The position numbers and the translations under genes were made by a program. Positions 1-6,774 of a stretch of DNA of 8,615 nucleotides are shown piece after piece. Location: NCBI GenBank assembly GCA_031264715.1, contig JAISDP010000208.1, positions 1 to 8,615 on the forward strand, in the 5' to 3' direction. The notes beneath the pieces were generated by a model. It worked only from the letters and a program-made list of their open reading frames with translations, was not told the DNA's origin and made no database searches. Each line of letters starts with the position of its first letter. Position 1 is the first letter of the stretch. This DNA comes from Bacteroidales bacterium (lineage in GTDB: Bacteria; Bacteroidota; Bacteroidia; Bacteroidales; UBA4181).

Positions 1-101
1 ACTTGTCGGAAGTTTGACAATGTTTAGCGACGGCGGCTGTTTCGTTTCGCAGGGCAACGCCGGCAACGTCCTGTGTTCATGATGACGACAGATCCCGTAG
101 C

Positions 102-119
102 CCTGAAAGGCCTGAAAGG
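102..119. repeat. Tandem duplication of a 9-mer (CCTGAAAGG)
   Basis: CCTGAAAGG occurs twice with no spacer, at 102-110 and 111-119. The unit resembles the short CCTGAAAGG-like motifs I recall from Bacteroidota intergenic repeats. It lies in the non-coding 5' region and has no T-run, so it does not look like a terminator. Confidence 0.5.
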
Positions 120-337
120 ACGAAATCAATTTTATCCTCAATGCGACAATTTGAGTTGTACCCACATAAAATTTTACCGGACAGCAGTGGTTTCCAATAT
201 AAATTTTGGAGGCGATTGAATTTCTCTGTTCAGAAAGTCAATTACAAATTCAACCGAACGGGCAGATTCAAACACGAGTGAAAAATTGCATCGGAATCCG
301 AAATTCGAAAAATGAACCATCCTGTTGATAAAAATTG

Positions 338-345
338 TATTTTTG
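338..345 (+). promoter_or_regulatory. Candidate Bacteroidota -7 element for aroC
   Basis: TATTTTTG matches the Bacteroidota -7 consensus TAnnTTTG exactly. It would place transcription start near 352, about 36 bases before the aroC ATG. No TTTG -33 element sits at the usual 19-21 base spacing upstream, so this rests on the -7 element alone in AT-rich DNA. Confidence 0.35.
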
Positions 346-387
346 AAACTTTAATTGTCGTATCGGCAGCTTTTTCTTTTTTGCATT

Positions 388-1362
388 ATGAATTCTTTCG
401 GAAGGCTTTTTCGCGTAAGTATTTTCGGCGAGTCGCACGGTTTGTGTACGGGCGTCTGTATTGATGGCTGTCCGCTGGGTATCGCCTTGTCGGAAGCGGA
501 TTTTGAGCCGGATCTCGCCCGGCGCCGCAGCGGGGGTAAAGGGACTACGCCCCGCATGGAAGCTGATGCGCCGCGAATCATGACCGGCGTATTCAACGGG
601 TTTACTTCCGGCGCCCCGATCGTGATCATGTTCGAAAACGCCGATACGCGGTCGGGTGATTATTCGCGGTTTACCGAGATTCCCCGTCCCGGACATGCCG
701 ATTTTGTGGCAGGAGTGAAATACAAAGGTTTTTCCGATTACCGCGGCAGCGGTCATTTTTCGGGACGCATCACCACGGGGCTGGTAGCTGCCGGCGTCGT
801 AGCCCGAAAGATCATTGCCCCGGCAACGGTTGCTGCGCACATCCGCGAAATAGGCGGAAGCGTGCACTGGGAAGAAATCATTGACCACTGCGTTGCGGAG
901 CACGATTCGCTGGGCGGCATCGTGGAATGTGTTGTTGAAGGCATCCCTGTCGGTTGGGGCGAGCCGTTTTTCGACAGCGTTGAATCCGTGATCGGCCACA
1001 TCGTATTTGCCATCCCTGCCATTAAAGGACTTGAGTTTGGCGCCGGTTTTGCAGCAGCGCAGATGCACGGCAGCGAACACAACGACGCTTTCGTCAGCGC
1101 CGACGGTAAAACCGCAACCAATCATGCAGGGGGAATCAACGGCGGCATTACCAACGGCAATCCTGTTGTGTTCCGCGTGGCCGTAAAACCGACCTCTTCC
1201 ATTGCCAGGCCGCAGCATACCATGAATGTCCATACCGGCGAAATGACCATCCTTGAGACTCCGGGCCGCCATGACACCTGCATTACGCTGCGCATGCCGC
1301 CCGTGCTCGAAGCGGCAACCGCTATTGCATTAGCCGATCTGAAACTTACAGGTAACCGATGA
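388..1362 (+). CDS. aroC: Chorismate synthase (AroC), short form
   Basis: Converts 5-enolpyruvylshikimate-3-phosphate to chorismate, the last common step of aromatic amino acid and folate biosynthesis; the family is cytosolic and needs reduced FMN. Family motifs visible, numbered from ATG 388: FGESHG at 13-18, the RRR basic stretch at 45-47, RPGHAD at 100-105, GSGHFSGR at 120-127, GSEHNDAF at 228-235, NHAGGINGGITNG at 245-257, PTSSI at 268-272 and GRHD at 293-296. An in-frame TTG at 355 would add 11 residues, but MNSFGRLFRV is the normal family N-terminus, so ATG 388 is chosen; it has no Shine-Dalgarno sequence. At 324 residues it is about 30-40 shorter than usual. The gap falls between the GHFSGR motif and the DSLGG segment (about residues 150-175). 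GHFSGR in place of the common GRSSAR matches the form I recall in clostridia. The ends look intact, so it is probably functional. No other shikimate gene is nearby. Confidence 0.93.
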   Translation: MNSFGRLFRVSIFGESHGLCTGVCIDGCPLGIALSEADFEPDLARRRSGGKGTTPRMEADAPRIMTGVFNGFTSGAPIVIMFENADTRSGDYSRFTEIPRPGHADFVAGVKYKGFSDYRGSGHFSGRITTGLVAAGVVARKIIAPATVAAHIREIGGSVHWEEIIDHCVAEHDSLGGIVECVVEGIPVGWGEPFFDSVESVIGHIVFAIPAIKGLEFGAGFAAAQMHGSEHNDAFVSADGKTATNHAGGINGGITNGNPVVFRVAVKPTSSIARPQHTMNVHTGEMTILETPGRHDTCITLRMPPVLEAATAIALADLKLTGNR

Positions 1363-1471
1363 CGAATCATTGAATATTGAAGCTGGTATGCGACGCCTTA
1401 CCCGGTCGCCAGTATCCGATTATTCTGTATAAGAACGAATTTATAAACCATTATATCAAAGTGAATCAAAA

Positions 1472-2272
1472 ATGAAAAGACGCAGTTTTTTATCAGCAGG
1501 AGTTGCCCTGGGGATGACTCCCGTTATGGCGCGAAGCGTGCTTGCCGAAAGTTTTACACAAGCGGCCGCCGGCGTACAGTATTACGAATGGATCCGTTAC
1601 CGGCTGTTGCCGGGGAATAGGCAAAGCCTGGTTGCCGATTATTATCGGGACGCGGCAATTCCGGCGTTGAATAAGGCCGGAATCAAGACCGTGGGCGTAT
1701 TCAACATCAAACATGGCCCGGATGCTCCGACGCTGCACGTCATCGTCCCGCATCCAACCATGGATTCGGTAGTGACATTAAATGACCGGCTGCTCGACGA
1801 TAAAAGCTTCGTACAGGCCGGCAACCGGTTTTTAAACGCCCCCATGTCCGATCCGGCCTTCTTTACCATGGAAAAGTCCATACTGAAGGCATTTACAGGT
1901 CTGCCCGAAATACAGATACCCGCGCAGAAGAAAGCGAATCAACCGCGGATCTTTCAAGTACGTACCTACGAATCGACGAGCCTGGTCGCTTCCAAAAAAA
2001 AGATACAAATGTTCAACGAAGGCGGCGAGATTGCCATTTTCAAGCGGACGGGATTGCAACCGGTCTTGTTCGGCGAGACCGTTGCCGGCACGAAAATGCC
2101 AAGTTTGGTGTATATTCTGGCTTTTGCCGACCTGAACGATCTGGACAGAAATTGGAACGTTTTCCGCAACGATCCGGAGTGGGGAAAACTCAAAGACGAT
2201 CCGTATTATGCCGATATTCACTCGTTTACCAACGATTGGATTTGGACGCCGGCGCCATTTTCGCAAATATAA
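1472..2272 (+). CDS. NIPSNAP family protein with Tat signal peptide
   Basis: 266 residues. The N-terminus MKRRSFLSAGVALGM has the twin-arginine pattern RRSFL followed by a moderately hydrophobic stretch and a plausible cleavage site after A25 (VLA|ES), so export in folded form to the periplasm is likely. The rest divides into two similar halves, about 35-140 and 158-262. The second half (RIFQVRTYES, then FNEGGEIAIFKRTGLQPVLFG, then LVYILAFADLNDLDRNW, then FRNDPEWGKLK) is a typical NIPSNAP domain, a dimeric ferredoxin-like alpha/beta-barrel fold. The first half (QYYEWIRYRLLPG onwards) looks like a diverged copy. No biochemical role is established for bacterial Tat-exported NIPSNAP proteins, and none is assigned here. 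ATG 1472 is the only start that keeps the signal peptide. It lies 109 bases after aroC, and I found no clear promoter in that gap. The family call is confident; function is unknown. Confidence 0.88.
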   Translation: MKRRSFLSAGVALGMTPVMARSVLAESFTQAAAGVQYYEWIRYRLLPGNRQSLVADYYRDAAIPALNKAGIKTVGVFNIKHGPDAPTLHVIVPHPTMDSVVTLNDRLLDDKSFVQAGNRFLNAPMSDPAFFTMEKSILKAFTGLPEIQIPAQKKANQPRIFQVRTYESTSLVASKKKIQMFNEGGEIAIFKRTGLQPVLFGETVAGTKMPSLVYILAFADLNDLDRNWNVFRNDPEWGKLKDDPYYADIHSFTNDWIWTPAPFSQI

Positions 2273-2346
2273 ACGTCGATAATTTAAATCATCCTTGCGA
2301 GAGCCAAGAAAATGTCTTTTCCCTGCGTCAATTATCAATTATCAAC

Positions 2347-2354
2347 TACTTTTG
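2347..2354 (+). promoter_or_regulatory. Candidate -7 element for the TonB-dependent receptor
   Basis: TACTTTTG matches TAnnTTTG exactly. Transcription would start near 2361, leaving a leader of about 28 A/T-rich bases before ATG 2389. The -33 position holds only a poor match. The 116-base gap is too short for a cobalamin riboswitch and no B12-box-like sequence is seen. A short direct repeat (CAATTAT, two overlapping copies near 2329-2343) lies just upstream. Confidence 0.4.
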
Positions 2355-2388
2355 TGGTTTTTCAAATTTAACTTAATCATTAAAATCA

Positions 2389-4428
2389 ATGAATCATTAT
2401 GTAAGAAAGCGGCCTTCGCCAACCTGTTTCAGGCAGTGGGCCAACAAAGCGTATGCGATTTTCAACAGCCTGCACCGTTGCGTGAAGATCGGCGTGCTGT
2501 GTGCCAGTTATACGATGCTGGTTTCACCGGAGCGGAGTTTTGCACAGGCAGACAGTACGCAGGTGAAGAAAATTGACCTGGAAGAAGTGGAGATCAGCGC
2601 CGATGCTGCACCTAATGTGTTCGCACCGGCCGGTCGGACGATCACGCAGGTACGGAAATTGGATATTGATCGAGCGGCGGTTCAGAGCCTCACGGACATG
2701 CTGGAGCATATCCCCAATGTTGACCTGAGGCAACGCGGCCCATACGGCGCCCAAGCCGACGTTTCCATACGCGGCACATCATTCGACCAGACACTGGTAC
2801 TACTCAACGGGATCAACATCAGCGACCCGCAAACAGGACACTACTCGCTCAACCTCCCCATCGACCTCGAATCGGTCGAAAAAATCGAAGTACTTGAAGG
2901 CCCCGCAGCACGAATTTTCGGCAACAACGCTTTAGGCGGCGCTGTGAATTTCATTACGGGAACACAGCCGGGAAATTACCTGAAAGCCTCCCTTGCCGGC
3001 GGACAATACGGGTTCTACAAAGCTACGCTCGCCGGAACCGCACACGCTCGCCGCACCACCCACCACCTGGCCGTATCGCAAACCGCATCGGACGGGTACA
3101 TGCACAATACCGATTTCAAAAACCTGAACATTTTCTCGCAAAACAAATGGAACAACAGTGTCGTTCCGATAGACCTGCAACTGGGGTATACGCAGAAGGA
3201 TTTCGGCGCCAACAGTTTCTACGGGCCGGAATATCCCGACCAGTACGAGTCGCTGCACACGTTTTTCGCGGCGTTGAAAGGTGATGCCGCGGCAGGCAGG
3301 TTCAGCATAACGCCGTCGGTATACTGGCGGCGCAATTATGACCAGTATATCCTCAACCGCAACAATCCCGATGCTTACCGCAACTTCCACTATACCGATG
3401 TATGCGGCGCGGACGTTACGGCTTCGCTTGCCGGCCGTTTCGGGCGGACAAGCATCGGCCTGCTGGCCCGCAGCGAACGTATCTACAGCAACAACCTTGG
3501 CGAACCAATGGCGACTCCCCGCAAGGTTCCCCGGCAAGACGACAAATGGTACACAAAAACCGGCCAGCGAACCAACCTCAGCGCCTATGCCGAACAAAAC
3601 CTGCACATCGGCAAGTGGAGCGCATCAGTGGGCGTGCTGGTAAACCATAACAGCTACACAGGCAGCAAACTGAACGTATACCCCGGCATCGACCTGGCTT
3701 TCCGCCCGAATCATACGTTCAAAATATACGCTTCGTCCAACCGCGCCATGCGGCTGCCCACTTTCACAGACCTTTATTATTCGGGCCCGCCGCTGATCGG
3801 AAACCCCGACCTGAAGCCCGAACACAGTACGGAATACGAGTTGGGTACAAAAATTACCTCCGGCTGCTGGAATGTCAATGCCGGCTATTTCTACCGCAAC
3901 ATCAGCGATGCGATCGACTGGATATGGCTGGACGACCGGCAGAAATGGCACACCATGAACCTCACGGATTTATACACGCACGGGGTCTCGGCGGGCGGAC
4001 AATGGGATGTGAAACGTGCCGCAGGGAAGAATTTCCCGCTACAGTCGCTCACGGCGTTTTATACATTCATGAGCAGCAACAAGTCGTCCAACCAATACAA
4101 GTCGCATTACGTGATGGATTACCTGCGGCACAAGTTGAACGTCGGACTGACACACCGTATCGCCGAAAAGGTATGCGCACACTGGATGATCGGCTGGCAG
4201 GACCGCAACGGTGCTTACATGCAATATCATGCCGAAGACGGTTCGGAAAGCGAGACGCCTTATGATCCGTTCTGGCAAATCGATCTCCGAATTTACCGAC
4301 AGACCGAACGGCTGAATATTTTCGCGGAAGCATCCAACCTCGGCAACAGGAAACACCAGGATATCGGCAATATCATCCTCCCGGGACGATGGGTACGGGC
4401 AGGTGTTGCCGTGACACTGAAAAACTGA
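2389..4428 (+). CDS. TonB-dependent outer-membrane receptor (BtuB-like architecture) with extended leader
   Basis: 679 residues. Outer-membrane beta-barrel that imports a scarce ligand using TonB-ExbBD energy. After the leader, a likely TonB box lies near KIDLEEVEIS (61-70). The plug domain spans about 75-190, with VSIRGTSFDQTLVLLNGI and IEVLEGPAARIFGNNALGG, the standard end-of-plug signature. The barrel follows, rich in alternating aromatic strands, and ends with NIFAEASNLGNRKH and a final strand WVRAGVAVTLKN. There is no carboxypeptidase-like domain in front of the plug and the barrel is small, so it is not a SusC-type glycan receptor; size and layout fit BtuB or siderophore receptors. The ligand cannot be read from sequence, and no SusD, BtuF or siderophore genes are adjacent. 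The leader is odd: about 33 polar and basic residues (FRQWANKAYAIFNSLHR) precede the hydrophobic core VKIGVLCASYTMLV, with cleavage probably near SFAQ|A. ATG 2389 is preferred because the whole leader matches a style seen in Bacteroidales receptors. Confidence 0.9.
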   Translation: MNHYVRKRPSPTCFRQWANKAYAIFNSLHRCVKIGVLCASYTMLVSPERSFAQADSTQVKKIDLEEVEISADAAPNVFAPAGRTITQVRKLDIDRAAVQSLTDMLEHIPNVDLRQRGPYGAQADVSIRGTSFDQTLVLLNGINISDPQTGHYSLNLPIDLESVEKIEVLEGPAARIFGNNALGGAVNFITGTQPGNYLKASLAGGQYGFYKATLAGTAHARRTTHHLAVSQTASDGYMHNTDFKNLNIFSQNKWNNSVVPIDLQLGYTQKDFGANSFYGPEYPDQYESLHTFFAALKGDAAAGRFSITPSVYWRRNYDQYILNRNNPDAYRNFHYTDVCGADVTASLAGRFGRTSIGLLARSERIYSNNLGEPMATPRKVPRQDDKWYTKTGQRTNLSAYAEQNLHIGKWSASVGVLVNHNSYTGSKLNVYPGIDLAFRPNHTFKIYASSNRAMRLPTFTDLYYSGPPLIGNPDLKPEHSTEYELGTKITSGCWNVNAGYFYRNISDAIDWIWLDDRQKWHTMNLTDLYTHGVSAGGQWDVKRAAGKNFPLQSLTAFYTFMSSNKSSNQYKSHYVMDYLRHKLNVGLTHRIAEKVCAHWMIGWQDRNGAYMQYHAEDGSESETPYDPFWQIDLRIYRQTERLNIFAEASNLGNRKHQDIGNIILPGRWVRAGVAVTLKN

Positions 4429-4434
4429 GGGCAA

Positions 4435-4463
4435 CCTGACAACCCTGTCAGGCCTGACAGGGT
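4435..4463. repeat. Alternating inverted repeats (CCTGACA/TGTCAGG), REP-like
   Basis: Three consecutive alternating arms begin 6 bases after the receptor stop codon. CCTGACA (4435-4441) pairs with TGTCAGG (4446-4452) across a four-base ACCC loop. Alternatively the arm at 4442-4452 pairs perfectly over 11 bp with the arm at 4453-4463, forming an uninterrupted 22-bp palindrome. The two structures share the middle arm and cannot form together. No T-run follows on either strand, so it is not a standard intrinsic terminator. CCTGACAGG palindromes of this kind are, as I recall, common between genes in Bacteroidota; the hairpin may stabilise the receptor mRNA 3' end. Confidence 0.75.
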
Positions 4464-4517
4464 CAAAACGATTGTCGTCAAACCATTTGGCGTGCCATAT
4501 ATTTTGGGTGCAATTCT

Positions 4518-4549
4518 TTTGCAAATTCCATAAGAAACATTTTACTTTG
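4518..4549 (+). promoter_or_regulatory. Candidate promoter of the YihY-MORN operon
   Basis: A -33 TTTG (4518-4521) is followed after exactly 20 bases by TTACTTTG (4542-4549), one mismatch from TAnnTTTG. This is the best two-part Bacteroidota promoter in the window. Transcription would start near 4556, giving a leader of only about 10 bases. An inverted repeat TGCAA-N5-TTGCA (4509-4523) overlaps the -33 element and could be an operator, though chance is possible at this length. Confidence 0.45.
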
Positions 4550-4565
4550 ACCTTATTTTTATTGT

Positions 4566-5915
4566 ATGAGCATCAGTCAGAAAATCAAAAAAATATTCAC
4601 CCAGGTAAAGCATTTTGTCACCGACGAAGTGTGGAGTGTCCGGCTGGATGACTATCCGAAGCGCATTGCTCTTTTGTTGCGCTACCTGCGTGTGATCCTG
4701 GTGGCCTTCCGCCGTTTCGGAGAGGACAGGGTGCAGTTGCGTGCATCGGGGCTTACATTCTATTCGCTTTTGGCGCTGGTTCCCATACTGGCTATGGGTT
4801 TCGGCATCGCCAAAGGTTTTGGGTTCGACAAGGACCTGGAACAGAAATTGGTCGACAACTTCAAGGGTCAGGAAGAAGTGCTGAACTGGTTGATTTCCTT
4901 TGCCCATTCGATGCTCGACAACACCAGGGGCGGACTGATTGCCGGCGTAGGTTTGGCGGTGCTGTTCTGGTCGGTGATGAAGGTGCTGGGTAATATCGAA
5001 AACTCATTCAACGACATTTGGCAAATCAGGAAACACCGTTCATACGTCCGCAAGTTCACCGATTATATCTCGCTGATGCTGGTAGCGCCGGTACTCATCA
5101 TCCTTGCCAGCAGCGGCAATGTATTCCTGGTAACGCAGCTGAGCAAAATTTCATCGCACATTGATATTGTGAACCTGAGTCCCTTCGTGGTTTCTCTCAT
5201 GAAGCTGTTCCCGTATGTGATGATTTGGCTGCTGTTCACCTTGCTGTACATCATCATGCCCAACACCAAAGTGAAGTTCATGTCGGCCCTGCTTGGGGGG
5301 ATTCTTGCAGGGACTGCCTTCCAGATTGTACAGTGGCTGTATATCGACCTGCAGTTGGGCATGTCGCGCAACAATGCCGTATATGGCAGCTTTGCCTTCC
5401 TGCCGTTGCTGCTCATCTGGATGCAGGCCAGCTGGCTGATCGTGCTGCTGGGAGCCGAAGTGTCGTTTGCCAACCAGAATATCGACCTTTACGAGCTGGA
5501 AAACGAATCGCTGCAAATCAGTTCGTACGCGCACCGGGCATATAACATACTGTTGCTCGAACGCATCGTGCGGCATTTCATCGATGGTAAGAAACCGCAG
5601 ACCGCGCAGGAACTTGCCGGCAAAATGAGGCTGCCGACCCGCCTTGTGCGCATGGTGATGGCCGATTTGCTGGCCGGCGACCTGGTTTTGGAGGTATGGA
5701 CCTCGAAAGAGAAAGTGCGGGCTTATGCGCCTGCCAAAGATATTAAGAAATATACGATCAGGTATGTTATCGAGTCGCTGGACAAAGGCGGGAATAACCG
5801 CATCCTGAACAAACCGACCGATGAGTTGAGGAAGGTATTGCATATCCAGGAAAATTTCCTGCAGGCGATCGAACGTGCGCCTGATAATATTTTAATACAG
5901 GACCTGTTCAATTGA
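4566..5915 (+). CDS. YihY/virulence factor BrkB family inner-membrane protein
   Basis: 449 residues, integral inner-membrane protein of unknown function. The family was once labelled RNase BN, a name now regarded as mistaken. Six hydrophobic segments are visible at about 62-84, 122-144, 166-190, 207-232, 238-260 and 272-302. Family hallmarks are RASGLTFYSLLALVPILAMG (59-78), FWSVMKVLGNIENSFNDIW (134-152), and the last helix pair with NNAVYGSFAFLPLLLIW and LLGAEVSFANQ (269-304). A soluble tail of about 145 residues follows. Its segment 345-378 (TAQELAGKMRLPTRLVRMVMADLLAGDLVLEV) reads as a winged-helix-like domain, an extension typical of Bacteroidota members. ATG 4566 follows a candidate promoter closely and has no Shine-Dalgarno sequence. 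The stop lies 5 bases before the next gene, so the two are very probably co-transcribed. Confidence 0.92.
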   Translation: MSISQKIKKIFTQVKHFVTDEVWSVRLDDYPKRIALLLRYLRVILVAFRRFGEDRVQLRASGLTFYSLLALVPILAMGFGIAKGFGFDKDLEQKLVDNFKGQEEVLNWLISFAHSMLDNTRGGLIAGVGLAVLFWSVMKVLGNIENSFNDIWQIRKHRSYVRKFTDYISLMLVAPVLIILASSGNVFLVTQLSKISSHIDIVNLSPFVVSLMKLFPYVMIWLLFTLLYIIMPNTKVKFMSALLGGILAGTAFQIVQWLYIDLQLGMSRNNAVYGSFAFLPLLLIWMQASWLIVLLGAEVSFANQNIDLYELENESLQISSYAHRAYNILLLERIVRHFIDGKKPQTAQELAGKMRLPTRLVRMVMADLLAGDLVLEVWTSKEKVRAYAPAKDIKKYTIRYVIESLDKGGNNRILNKPTDELRKVLHIQENFLQAIERAPDNILIQDLFN

Positions 5916-5920
5916 AATAA

Positions 5921-6721
5921 ATGATGTGGAAGCGATTATTGGTTGGTTGGCTGTTCGGCTTATTGGCTGTGGCAGTGTATGGTCAAGCAAAGAATCAGCG
6001 CGATGCTGCCGGCCGCAAGCAGGGTTATTGGGAAGCGGTGGACAGTAAGGGAGGATTGGTATATTCGGGCTATTTCAAGGACGACAAGCCTGTAGGCGAA
6101 ATGAAACGCTATTATCCCACGGGCAAAGTACGTGTCATCATGAATTACGACAACAACAGTACAAAAGCCCGTGCGATGTTTTTCTGGCAGAACGGCGAGC
6201 CGGCTGCAGAAGGCAATTATGTGGGAACCAGGCGCGACAGCGTGTGGCTTTATTACAGTTACTATACCAAAGCAGTATCGCACCGTGCAGAATACATGGC
6301 AGGCAAGCATCACGGGAAGGAACAAAGCTTCTATCCGAACGGGAAGGTAGCCGAGGAAACCATCTGGGAAAACGACCTGAAAAACGGACCATGGAAACAG
6401 TTTTTCGAAAACGGGCAACTCAAATCGACCTGTACCTATGTCAACGACAAACTGGACGGACTGTTTACAACATATTTCCTTGACGGTACGAAAGAAATTG
6501 AAGGCCTCTACCGCAACGATACGCCTGATGGCGAATGGAAACGTTACGACGAAAAGGGAAAGCCGGTGTCGACTGTCAAGTACGCCAATGGAACAATCAC
6601 CAACATGGACGAATTGGAAGCTGCCGAACAGGCGTTTTTCAAAAAGGTGATGGAGCAGGAAGGCCGCATCAAAGAGCCTACTCTTGAAGATATGATGCGC
6701 GAAGCGCAACAAATCCGCTGA
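5921..6721 (+). CDS. Secreted MORN-repeat protein (often auto-named YwqK family antitoxin)
   Basis: 266 residues. The N-terminal signal peptide (basic MMWKR, hydrophobic core to about residue 19, VYG|Q cleavage) has no lipobox cysteine, so the product is likely periplasmic or outer-membrane associated. Residues 35 to about 225 are eight repeats of 23-25 residues in the style G-x-W/Y...Y-x-x-G-K...Y-x-x-G, for example GKEQSFYPNGKVAEETIWEN and GPWKQFFENGQLKSTCTYVN; repeat 4 (about 107-131) is the most diverged. These are MORN_2-type beta-hairpin repeats, thought to serve as binding scaffolds. The tail (about 228-266) is charged and helical. Databases often call such proteins YwqK-family antitoxins, but no toxin gene is adjacent and the protein carries an export signal, so that name should not be read as function. 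ATG 5921 is followed directly by a second ATG at 5924; either could start. It sits 5 bases after the YihY-family gene, so the pair forms an operon. Confidence 0.88.
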   Translation: MMWKRLLVGWLFGLLAVAVYGQAKNQRDAAGRKQGYWEAVDSKGGLVYSGYFKDDKPVGEMKRYYPTGKVRVIMNYDNNSTKARAMFFWQNGEPAAEGNYVGTRRDSVWLYYSYYTKAVSHRAEYMAGKHHGKEQSFYPNGKVAEETIWENDLKNGPWKQFFENGQLKSTCTYVNDKLDGLFTTYFLDGTKEIEGLYRNDTPDGEWKRYDEKGKPVSTVKYANGTITNMDELEAAEQAFFKKVMEQEGRIKEPTLEDMMREAQQIR

Positions 6722-6774
6722 TAGATTTGTCGGTTGTTAATATTCTTCCGTCTCCATATCGGGTTACTTTTAAA

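Larger units (their letters stand above)
1..387. other. Intergenic region, probably degenerate repeat-derived DNA
   Basis: No recognisable gene. Several frames stay open without looking like protein. On the plus strand, 2-82 is open from the window edge to a TGA and could be the tail of an upstream gene; 141-281 is an ATG-started ORF of 46 codons. On the minus strand, a frame is open for 79 codons from about 237 to the window edge but has no ATG (a GTG lies at 163-165). Openness on both strands over the same bases, plus the tandem 9-mer at 102-119, fits an interspersed intergenic repeat better than a gene. That is an inference: no second copy is present here. Small inverted repeats occur near 290-305. 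The last 50 bases hold a candidate aroC promoter. Confidence 0.4.

Noticed and set aside
355..387. Upstream TTG start for aroC adding 11 residues
   Set aside because: The added residues do not match the family, whereas ATG 388 gives the standard N-terminus, and the -7 element would leave almost no leader.
268..1272. 334-codon open frame on the minus strand, antisense to almost all of aroC
   Set aside because: It shows no recognisable domain and mirrors the codon bias of aroC, whose own frame carries every family motif. Similar antisense frames lie over the receptor, YihY and MORN genes.
1390..1409. Stem GCGAC/GTCGC with a 10-base loop after aroC as a terminator
   Set aside because: The stem is short, the loop is large and no T-tract follows, so chance is more likely.
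2273..2388. Possible cobalamin riboswitch before the BtuB-like receptor
   Set aside because: The gap is only 116 bases, A/T-rich, has no B12-box-like sequence and no extended helical structure.
5921..6721. Toxin-antitoxin system suggested by the YwqK family antitoxin label
   Set aside because: No small toxin gene is adjacent, the protein has an export signal, and the sequence is simply MORN-type repeats.
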